Notes under the pieces: model-generated
What the model was told of the DNA's origin: nothing
What the model saw: only the letters and a program-made list of their open reading frames with translations
The model's database searches: none
In this document: positions 1-4,847 of the stretch, one piece after another
How the letters are laid out: each line of letters starts with the position of its first letter
Position numbering within the stretch: position 1 is the first letter of the stretch
Assembly: GCA_913053815.1 (NCBI GenBank)
Contig: CAJXGK010000153.1
Location: 1 to 5,496 of the forward strand
Direction of reading: 5' to 3'
Source of the DNA: an uncultured Rhodanobacteraceae bacterium
Lineage (GTDB): Bacteria > Pseudomonadota > Gammaproteobacteria > Xanthomonadales > Rhodanobacteraceae
Length of the DNA: 5,496 nucleotides
Made by a program: the position numbers and the translations under genes

Positions 1-137
1 CCACGAGAAAAGAAATCGCCCACGTAAAAGGTGAAAACCGCCGAGAGCACCAGAAAAACCACCACAAAGACATAGGCAACCGGGGTGACTGCATAAGCCT
101 TGAGTTCGCGTCGAAGCACCGCCAGAAAGCCTCTCAT
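1..137 (-). CDS. ABC-2 type transporter permease, GldF-like (5' part only)
   Basis: Only the first 45 codons or so are present; the gene runs off the left edge. The translation begins MRGFLAVLRRELKAYAVTPV and continues into a strongly hydrophobic first membrane segment (about residues 20-40, rich in V, F and L) ending near YVGDFFSRG. A short cytoplasmic start with an RRELKAY-type amphipathic stretch, then a 'TPVAYVF' helix, is characteristic of the permeases that pair with GldA-type ATPases. The ATG overlaps the ATPase stop codon by 4 nt (ATGA), and a GAGGT ribosome binding site lies 8 nt upstream (146-150), so the two are translationally coupled. In related operons this gene is usually followed by a GldG-family protein and a DUF4340 protein, which would lie to the left of this window. 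The substrate is unknown. Confidence 0.85.
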   Translation of the reverse strand, partial: MRGFLAVLRRELKAYAVTPVAYVFVVVFLVLSAVFTFYVGDFFSR

Positions 138-1069
138 TCCGGGTGACCTCGTGCTGCAGCCACATAGGTTTCGAAGACATCGTCAAGTCGCCCTTCTTCA
201 AGCTGCAGTTCCTTGGGAATGACCCGGTAAGTCGTTAGTAACTGCTGCACCTGGGGGAGAATCTCCCGGCCGGGCTTGGGGAAAATGGTCACCCGGCCAT
301 CCATAGGATCGATCTCCACCGTATCCACCGAAGGCAGCAAACCCAAGGCGGCTCGTACCGGCCCGCTGCCCTTGGCGGTGAAGGATACGGCACCATGATA
401 GCGTGACTGCTCCGCCAGCTCCGCAGGAGTGGTATCCACCACCAGACGCCCACGCACGATCAAAGCAACCCGGTTACATACAGCCCGCACTTCTTCCAGA
501 AGATGGGTGGAAACAATCAAGCTGTGGTCACGGGCCAGTGAGCGAATCAGCTTGCGTACCCCATGCCGCTGACTGGGGTCCAGTCCATCTGTAGGCTCAT
601 CAAAGATCAACGCCGGCGGATCATGCAAGATCGCCTGAGCCAGGCCTACCCGACGCCGATAACCCATCGACAAGGTTCCAGTCGGCGATTGTAAGACTTC
701 CTCAAGCTCGAGCATCTGCACCACTTCTTCGAAACGCTGTCGACGCTGCAAACCACGCAAACCACGCACGTCAGCAATAAAACCGAGGAAACTGCGCACA
801 CTCATCTCCTCATAGACCGGCGCACCTTCCGGTAGATAGCCGAGCAAACGACGCACGGCCTGGGGATGTCGTAGTACATCCCAACCACAAACCCGTACCG
901 TACCCGCTGAAGGCGCAAGATACCCGGCAATCATGCGCAGGATGGTAGTTTTACCGGCTCCATTGGGACCGAGTAGCGCTAGTACCTGTCCAGGCCCCAC
1001 ACCAAGATTGATGTCGCGCACCGCCCAGGTGCCACCGTAACGCCGACTGAGTCCGGTCACCTCAATCAT
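134..1069 (-). CDS. ABC transporter ATP-binding protein, GldA-like (ABC-2 exporter family)
   Basis: This is the 311-residue cytoplasmic ATPase that would power the permease encoded immediately downstream. Visible motifs, in order, are Walker A GPNGAGKTT (34-42), LGYLPEGAPVYEEM at the Q-loop (76-89), signature LSMGYRRRVGLAQA (133-146), Walker B ALIFDEPT (153-160), D-loop GLDP (162-165) and the H-loop histidine in STHLL (H189). Glutamate in place of the Q-loop glutamine (YLPE) is usual in this ABC-2 branch, so it does not imply loss of function. Residues 220-311 form the C-terminal accessory domain common in exporter ATPases and end with the GRLDDVFETYV motif. The ATG at 1069 has a GGGAG ribosome binding site 5 nt upstream (1075-1079). 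The gene is separated from the upstream SRPBCC gene by a strong terminator, so it needs its own promoter. Family and function are clear; the substrate is not. Confidence 0.95.
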   Translation of the reverse strand: MIEVTGLSRRYGGTWAVRDINLGVGPGQVLALLGPNGAGKTTILRMIAGYLAPSAGTVRVCGWDVLRHPQAVRRLLGYLPEGAPVYEEMSVRSFLGFIADVRGLRGLQRRQRFEEVVQMLELEEVLQSPTGTLSMGYRRRVGLAQAILHDPPALIFDEPTDGLDPSQRHGVRKLIRSLARDHSLIVSTHLLEEVRAVCNRVALIVRGRLVVDTTPAELAEQSRYHGAVSFTAKGSGPVRAALGLLPSVDTVEIDPMDGRVTIFPKPGREILPQVQQLLTTYRVIPKELQLEEGRLDDVFETYVAAARGHPE

Positions 1070-1074
1070 GGCTG

Positions 1075-1079
1075 CTCCC
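1075..1079 (-). promoter_or_regulatory. Ribosome binding site of the ABC ATPase gene
   Basis: On the minus strand this reads GGGAG, 5 nt before the ATG at 1069. It supports that start; no in-frame alternative nearby is better. Confidence 0.6.
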
Positions 1080-1089
1080 GGCCATCCGT

Positions 1090-1132
1090 GCTACCCCAAA
1101 GATGGTAGCAAAACATGCAACTACCCAAGTAG
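1090..1132 (-). promoter_or_regulatory. Putative operator/promoter region of the ABC operon: GCTACC-n8-GGTAGC dyad plus CTAC-n4-GTAG dyad
   Basis: Two inverted repeats lie just upstream of the ATPase gene. The first has perfect 6-bp arms GCTACC (1090-1095) and GGTAGC (1104-1109) separated by 8 bp. The second is CTAC-CCAA-GTAG (1121-1132). The right arm of the first belongs to ATGGTAGC (1102-1109), the octamer also found in the two other intergenic regions. Read on the minus strand, TGCTACCAT resembles an extended -10 (TGnTAnnnT). A weak -35-like TTGGGT (1123-1128) lies 15 bp further upstream. The dyad therefore overlaps the likely core promoter. That position would suit a regulator, but the alternative that TACCAT is simply the -10 cannot be excluded. 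Confidence 0.45.
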
Positions 1133-1160
1133 ACATGGCCCGTAGGCTCCAGCAAACCCC

Positions 1161-1195
1161 AAACAAAACGGCCCTTCCGGGCTCGGAAGGGCCGT
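1161..1195 (-). terminator. Rho-independent terminator after the SRPBCC gene
   Basis: There is a perfect 11-bp stem, ACGGCCCTTCC (1168-1178) pairing with GGAAGGGCCGT (1185-1195), extendable by one G-C pair to leave a GGCT tetraloop. In the minus direction it is followed by TTTTGTTT (1168-1161). The plus-strand exit has no T-run, so it is directional. It lies 36 bp beyond the SRPBCC stop codon and separates the two-component/SRPBCC cluster from the ABC operon. Confidence 0.92.
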
Positions 1196-1231
1196 GAACG
1201 CATGTGCTGATGCCCTGTACGATCAGTCGGC

Positions 1232-2641
1232 CTAGGTCGCAGCCTGGGCCGATGTGGGGGAACCGGGGGATACAGAAGATGGATTCACACTCGCCGCAGA
1301 CGCCGGTACCAGCGTACTGGATGCTCCTGCCGGGGTGACTTGGGCCGCCTGCCACGGCGTCATCAGCGGCGCGGCACTCACCGGTAAATACACCTTGTAC
1401 TGCACCCCGCTGGGGTCGTCCAGGGTCAGATTGTGGGGATTCGGAGCCCGAGTCTGCACGTCATAAATGGGCAAAAGTTCCGGGTTATTCGAATACCCAT
1501 GGGTTGCAGCATACGCCTCAAGCCCTTTATGAATGGCATACGACTGAGCCGAGCTGCCATCCAGAATGGCCATCAGCGCGCGCCCCCCGAAGGCCATGCG
1601 GGCACGTACCTTATTACTAACGACGAGCCGGCCTTGCGCCTCCCAATCACCGGGTTTTTCCTGCACGACAGCAGGCGGAGTCTGCCCTGCTGTCCCCGTC
1701 GGCTTGGACGCAGCCGGCACACCGCTTGCTTGCGCCTTGCCGGGCTGGTTCGAGGTCGGCACCATGGCAACCGGTTGCCCGGGCTGAGTGAGATCGTATT
1801 CCTGCCCAGCGACTTTCAGCTTGGTACTTGAAATCGGTACGGCTACGTCGAAAGTGTAGGTATTCCGACTCCAACGCCGGGTAATCACAGTCTGCGGACC
1901 GGCCGCTGCCACACCGAGTTTCTTGAGGGTGGCTTGCAGCGTCTGCATCGCACTATCGACGGCCACGCTGATGTTATCGTGAGTATTCTTGACGCTTTCA
2001 GCTACATATACGATGGGCTGCTTGGGCGTATCCACCAGGGTCGGATGCAGTTCCCCATAGGCAAGATTCGGAATGACCGCCAGAACGTTTTGTAAATTGC
2101 TCAGGGTGTACTCAAGAAAATGATCGGGGGTGCCATGGATGAACAGCCGCGAATAGCGATCAATCAGGTTCCAACCGTAATCGACCCGGTACCGGGCCAC
2201 AATCTTGACCAACCGCTGATCTTTCCCAGAGCGGTTGATTTCAAACACGATACGCTTGTTGTAACCGGGCCAGCTGTTGTGCAGTTTCCAGACAATGGTC
2301 GCGGCACCCTTGAGGAACACATCGGATGCGGCCGGTTCGATTTGCCACATCGCGAGTCTCCCCGTACCCACCTTGGGGTTGCTGCTTGTCCAACTCACTT
2401 TGGCACCCACTCCGTAGGCTGGACCGGAGAATTCAAACTGGGTGTTGGCATCGTAGGCACGCAGCACCCCGTAATCGGGAAACCGCCGATAATTGGCAAG
2501 GATGTCATAAACCTCGCGGATATTATGGCTGACCCCGATAGAACGCGAAGCACTCGCATGAGTGGGCAGCACCAAGGCAACGACCACGGCCAGAACTATC
2601 ACCATGCTCACCGCAACCAGGAATTCGAAAATACGAGTCAT
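1232..2641 (-). CDS. Membrane-anchored SRPBCC (polyketide cyclase-like) protein with C-terminal GyrI-like effector-binding domain
   Basis: The protein has 469 residues from the ATG at 2641. That start is preferred over an in-frame GTG at 2773 because it begins directly with the N-terminal membrane segment (MTRIFEFLVAVSMVIVLAVV, residues about 6-27), the classic beginning of this family, and has a GGAGA site 9 nt upstream. Residues about 34-188 look like an SRPBCC ligand-binding fold (SVSHN-type start, FPDYGVLRAYDANTQFEFSGP, GVGAKVSW, later IDRYSRLF). Residues about 206-283 and 334-422 resemble the two halves of a GyrI-like/AraC effector-binding domain (TFDVAVPI; GRALMAILDGSSAQSYAIHKGLEAY; final YKVYLPV). 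They are separated by an unusual Pro/Ala/Gln/Thr-rich insert (about 284-333), and the C-terminal 47 residues are a Pro/Ser/Ala-rich tail. Most of the protein should face the periplasm; cleavage near HASA (29-32) is possible. The likely role is small-molecule binding rather than catalysis, which is inference. The gene lies 135 bp downstream of the response regulator, on the same strand. Confidence 0.8.
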   Translation of the reverse strand: MTRIFEFLVAVSMVIVLAVVVALVLPTHASASRSIGVSHNIREVYDILANYRRFPDYGVLRAYDANTQFEFSGPAYGVGAKVSWTSSNPKVGTGRLAMWQIEPAASDVFLKGAATIVWKLHNSWPGYNKRIVFEINRSGKDQRLVKIVARYRVDYGWNLIDRYSRLFIHGTPDHFLEYTLSNLQNVLAVIPNLAYGELHPTLVDTPKQPIVYVAESVKNTHDNISVAVDSAMQTLQATLKKLGVAAAGPQTVITRRWSRNTYTFDVAVPISSTKLKVAGQEYDLTQPGQPVAMVPTSNQPGKAQASGVPAASKPTGTAGQTPPAVVQEKPGDWEAQGRLVVSNKVRARMAFGGRALMAILDGSSAQSYAIHKGLEAYAATHGYSNNPELLPIYDVQTRAPNPHNLTLDDPSGVQYKVYLPVSAAPLMTPWQAAQVTPAGASSTLVPASAASVNPSSVSPGSPTSAQAAT

Positions 2642-2650
2642 GCTGGGAAG

Positions 2651-2655
2651 TCTCC
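2651..2655 (-). promoter_or_regulatory. Ribosome binding site that decides the SRPBCC start
   Basis: GGAGA on the minus strand lies 9 nt before the ATG at 2641. It supports starting there rather than at the in-frame GTG at 2773. The GTG start would add 44 residues with no family resemblance, and its codon lies only 4 nt beyond the response regulator stop codon. Confidence 0.6.
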
Positions 2656-2667
2656 ACAACCAAATCA

Positions 2668-2683
2668 GCCGGCAGGTGCCGGC
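2668..2683 (-). other. GC-rich hairpin in the leader of the SRPBCC gene
   Basis: Perfect 6-bp arms GCCGGC/GCCGGC enclose a 4-nt loop. In the minus direction the hairpin is followed by TGATTTGGTTGT, a weak U-rich stretch, and then by the ribosome binding site 12 nt later. It could be a leaky terminator after the response regulator or a structure that modulates translation. It is too short to call firmly. Confidence 0.35.
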
Positions 2684-2699
2684 CAGGGGGGCAACCGTC

Positions 2700-2717
2700 G
2701 CGGACAGAGACGTCCGC
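2700..2717 (-). other. Second short hairpin in the SRPBCC leader
   Basis: Arms GCGGAC and GTCCGC (6 bp, perfect) flank a 6-nt loop, 16 bp away from the GCCGGC hairpin. No T-run follows on either strand, so it is not a terminator. It may be part of a structured leader or an operator dyad. Confidence 0.3.
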
Positions 2718-2729
2718 AGTAAGTGTGTG

Positions 2730-2737
2730 ATGGTAGC
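2730..2737 (+). promoter_or_regulatory. Shared octamer ATGGTAGC upstream of the SRPBCC gene
   Basis: ATGGTAGC is identical to the octamer at 1102-1109, and with the preceding G the match is 9 bp (GATGGTAGC). It is followed 4 bp later by CTATCC (2742-2747), an imperfect inverse of the GGTAG core with one extra base. The octamer ends 88 bp before the SRPBCC ATG. I found no convincing sigma-70 promoter hexamers around it. Confidence 0.4.
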
Positions 2738-2776
2738 GGCTCTATCCGAGAAACGCCATCCAAACCGGGGCACAAC

Positions 2777-3418
2777 TCAGACGATGCCAAGCTCGATAGC
2801 CTTGAGTACCGCCCGGGTCCGGTCCCGAACCCCCAACTTGGAAAGAATGCTGGACACATGGTTCTTCACGGTACCCTCGGCAACCCCCAGCGAGTTGGCA
2901 ATTTCCTTGTTACTGTAGCCACCGGTCATCAGCCGCAGAATTTCGGTCTCCCGTTCAGTCAGCGGATCAGGATCCTCAAGCCCGCGGAAATCCGTGGTCA
3001 TGCGTTTAAAGCCGGCCTTTAGCCGCTGAGTAACGGCAGGCGAGATCATCGACCCCCCTAAGGCCACGGTGCGTATTGCCTCGACTAATTGTTGCAGGGA
3101 AACATCTTTCAACAAATAGCCTCGGGCTCCGGCTTTCAAACCGGCCAGTACCATGCGATCATCGTCGAAAGTCGTCAGGATGATCGTCGGCGGCAGATGG
3201 CGGACTGCATGGAGTGCCTTGAGTACTTCAATGCCGTTCATTCCGGGCATGCGCATATCCAGCAAGACCACATCGACTTTCAAAGTCGGAATACCGGCAA
3301 CCGCCTCAGCCCCGCTGGAGTACTCGGCCATGACGTGAATATCCTCGGCCAAATCGAGGAGTGAACGAATCCCCTGCCGTACCAAATTCTGGTCATCAAC
3401 CAGGCAGATATTGATCAT
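2777..3418 (-). CDS. NarL/FixJ-family response regulator (REC + LuxR-type HTH)
   Basis: This is a full-length, 213-residue DNA-binding response regulator. The N-terminal receiver domain (about 2-120) has the acidic pair D8/D9, the phosphorylation site D54 in VVLLDMRMPGMNG, the switch residue T82 in ILTTFDDD, and K104 in GYLLKD. The C-terminal LuxR-type helix-turn-helix runs about 150-210, with LTERETEIL (153-161), SNKEIANSLGVAEGTVKNHVSSIL (169-192) and LGVRDRTRAV (195-204). The ATG overlaps the kinase stop by 4 nt and has a strong GGAGGAG site at 3424-3430, so it is translated together with the kinase, its obvious partner. Regulators of this class usually dimerise on short inverted heptamers near promoters. 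The dyads and shared octamer in the surrounding intergenic regions are candidate targets, which is inference. The signal is unknown. Confidence 0.96.
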   Translation of the reverse strand: MINICLVDDQNLVRQGIRSLLDLAEDIHVMAEYSSGAEAVAGIPTLKVDVVLLDMRMPGMNGIEVLKALHAVRHLPPTIILTTFDDDRMVLAGLKAGARGYLLKDVSLQQLVEAIRTVALGGSMISPAVTQRLKAGFKRMTTDFRGLEDPDPLTERETEILRLMTGGYSNKEIANSLGVAEGTVKNHVSSILSKLGVRDRTRAVLKAIELGIV

Positions 3419-4599
3419 GGTTTCTCCTCCGCGGGCAAGTGGACATCCAATTGCAAACCTTGGCCTGACGAGCTGGAAATATCGATGTGCCCCCCATATT
3501 CGGCCAAACGCTCGCGCATTCCACGCAATCCGTTACCAGGCTGCAGATTCTTGACCCCATGTCCATCGTCCCACGCCCGCAGGTACAAGTCACCCTGTGA
3601 GCCACGTCGAAAATGCAGCCATAACTGGTTGGCCCCGGCATGGCGCAGGGTATTGGTGAGTATTTCCTGGACCATACGCAGAATCATTTGGGCCTGCCCC
3701 GGGTCGTCAACACTGAAACGCTCCGGCACCTGTAAGGACACCCGCAACCCCGGAGGCACACCTTCGACCAACGCCCGCAGCGCCGTAGTCAGGTCAATGG
3801 CATCACTCTGACGCAATTCACTGACCACCTCGCGCACATCCCCTAACAATTGCCGGGCTATCGCCCTGGCTCGCTGCACCGGTTCGGCCGCCGAACCAGG
3901 TAGATGATGGTCAGCCACTTCCAAATTCAGGGTCAGGGCCGTCAGGTGATGACCCAGCAAATCGTGTAGTTCACGGGCAATCCGTATCCTTTCACCCATA
4001 CGGCTGGATTCGGCCAACAAGGCCTGAGTCGCACGCAGTTCAGAATTCAACCGCCGCTGCTCTAGCCGAGCCTCATCCTGCTGGCTGGCCACCAGGGAGG
4101 TGACAAACATCAACGTGGCAAAACCAAGATATAAGCTCGTCTGAAGGATTGCGCTCCACCAGCCGAAACCGGGGAAACCCGCAAAAACGGGAACCAGGGC
4201 CATATTTTGTAACACTAGCCAGGCAATCCCGATGGGGGCGGGCAAAGTCCACGGCAAGGCCACTGCCACCACCACAAGTAACAATGCCGAGAGTCCACTT
4301 TGGCTAAACCAGCCCACGGCAAAAGCAGTTATGGTGAGGATGCCGAGACCGAAAACCTTCAGTAATGGATGCCGATGTGAGCCCAACCGACGAGTCAGAA
4401 ACCAATACACAACCCCGAACAGAAGATAGCTCGACACCAGCGCCCACAGGCCCAGATCAGGGGGCACCAAGAGACTGACACGCTGTCGCGCCCAGTCCAC
4501 ACGCAACAGCGGGATTCCCGCACATAGATAGGTAAACAGGCCGGCATAGCGCAGTAAACGGATGTGATCGAACAGGAATCGGCGCATTGGAGGCATCAT
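3415..4599 (-). CDS. Sensor histidine kinase, DesK/NarX-type (HisKA_3), with about six membrane helices
   Basis: This 394-residue inner-membrane kinase would phosphorylate the response regulator encoded next to it. Residues 16-170 contain about six hydrophobic segments (roughly 16-32, 50-68, 79-98, 103-120, 121-140 and 148-170) with short loops and no sizeable periplasmic domain, suggesting a signal sensed in or at the membrane. A charged coiled-coil-like linker (173-200) leads to the dimerisation/phosphoacceptor motif RIARELHDLLGHHLTAL, with H212 as the phosphorylated residue. The ATPase domain has an N-box QEILTNTLRHAGA (311-323), a DDGHG motif (344-348) and a G-box GNGLRGMRERL (356-366). 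The start is uncertain. ATGs at 4599, 4596 and 4587 are in frame. The only SD-like run, AGGGG, abuts the first and is 3 nt from the second and 12 nt from the third. The stop overlaps the regulator start (ATGA). Confidence 0.95.
   Translation of the reverse strand: MMPPMRRFLFDHIRLLRYAGLFTYLCAGIPLLRVDWARQRVSLLVPPDLGLWALVSSYLLFGVVYWFLTRRLGSHRHPLLKVFGLGILTITAFAVGWFSQSGLSALLLVVVAVALPWTLPAPIGIAWLVLQNMALVPVFAGFPGFGWWSAILQTSLYLGFATLMFVTSLVASQQDEARLEQRRLNSELRATQALLAESSRMGERIRIARELHDLLGHHLTALTLNLEVADHHLPGSAAEPVQRARAIARQLLGDVREVVSELRQSDAIDLTTALRALVEGVPPGLRVSLQVPERFSVDDPGQAQMILRMVQEILTNTLRHAGANQLWLHFRRGSQGDLYLRAWDDGHGVKNLQPGNGLRGMRERLAEYGGHIDISSSSGQGLQLDVHLPAEEKP
3424..3430 (-). promoter_or_regulatory. 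Strong ribosome binding site of the response regulator, inside the kinase gene
   Basis: GGAGGAG on the minus strand lies 5 nt before the ATG at 3418. It is much stronger than the kinase's own site. This suggests the regulator is made in excess over the kinase, as is common for such pairs. Confidence 0.65.
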
Positions 4600-4751
4600 C
4601 CCCTACATTCAGATTGGTGCAAGCGATATCACGCTCCTCAGGCCACCCGTTGGGCCAGGTAAAGACCCGGCTGCGCCAGTGGGCGGCCCGCCTGAAGAAC
4701 CCCATTTTGCTGCAAATCCCTACCCATTCTGACTGACTGAACCCCTTTCTC

Positions 4752-4759
4752 GCTACCAT
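4752..4759 (+). promoter_or_regulatory. Shared octamer GCTACCAT in the kinase/GNAT divergent region
   Basis: This is the reverse complement of the ATGGTAGC octamers at 1102-1109 and 2730-2737. Relative to the GNAT gene it has the same orientation as the other two copies have to their genes, and it ends 88 bp before the GNAT start. It overlaps by 2 bp the candidate kinase -10 element (4758-4763), so a bound regulator could block kinase transcription. Confidence 0.4.
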
Positions 4760-4763
4760 TATC
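4758..4763 (-). promoter_or_regulatory. Candidate -10 element for the kinase operon
   Basis: GATAAT on the minus strand matches the sigma-70 -10 consensus at 5 of 6 positions. At 17 bp upstream there is only CTGGGT (4781-4786), a poor -35, so activation by a regulator or another sigma factor would be needed. Confidence 0.3.
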
Positions 4764-4789
4764 CATGGCCCCGCGACCGGACCCAGTCA

Positions 4790-4798
4790 TGCGATAAT
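4790..4798 (+). promoter_or_regulatory. Candidate extended -10 promoter of the GNAT gene
   Basis: TGC followed by GATAAT (4793-4798) forms an extended -10 with a 5-of-6 hexamer. No -35 is recognisable, which is tolerable for an extended -10. Transcription would start near 4805, downstream of the ATG at 4797, so that upstream in-frame ATG cannot be the start from this promoter. The ATG at 4848 is favoured. Confidence 0.45.
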
Positions 4799-4847
4799 GT
4801 CCTTTACCGAAGCGGTCGTCCTGGTCCGAACAGCAACGGAATATGGA

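Larger units (their letters stand above)
4600..4847. other. Divergent intergenic region between the kinase and GNAT genes
   Basis: This 248-bp stretch has no credible gene; the minus-strand frame that covers part of it shows no family features. It must contain the promoters for both directions. It holds the shared octamer GCTACCAT (4752-4759), a related CTACCCAT (4720-4727) 33 bp to its left, and two outward-facing GATAAT -10-like elements described separately. The kinase leader would be long, about 150 nt. GGCC-rich short dyads near 4641-4656 and 4682-4692 were seen but have no assigned meaning. Confidence 0.6.

Noticed and set aside
828..843. Glutamate instead of glutamine in the ATPase Q-loop (YLPE)
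   Set aside because: This substitution is usual in the GldA-like/ABC-2 exporter ATPases, so it is not a sign of inactivation.
939..955. GATGGTAG near-copy of the shared octamer next to TTTTACC inside the ATPase gene
   Set aside because: It encodes the invariant Walker A stretch GKTTIL and lacks the last base of the octamer, so protein constraint explains it.
1062..1355. Minus-strand open frame crossing the intergenic region between the SRPBCC and ABC ATPase genes
   Set aside because: It runs through the strong terminator and overlaps both neighbours; the translation is Cys/Gly-rich with no family features.
2120..2722. 200-codon open frame on the plus strand, antisense to the SRPBCC gene
   Set aside because: It lies almost wholly opposite a well-supported gene, its translation is rich in G, H, R and P with no domain or membrane pattern, and no good ribosome binding site precedes it. 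It is a shadow of high-GC coding.
2642..2773. Longer SRPBCC protein starting at the GTG at 2773
   Set aside because: The 44 extra residues have no family resemblance and would precede the natural N-terminal membrane anchor; the ATG at 2641 has its own ribosome binding site.
4729..4741. Tandem GACT repeat (ctgactgactga)
   Set aside because: Fewer than three full 4-bp units; too short to be meaningful as a repeat or phase-variable tract.
4457..4759. Minus-strand open frame covering the kinase 5' end and its leader
   Set aside because: It overlaps the confident kinase start in another frame, has no recognisable domain, and would begin inside the candidate -10 region.
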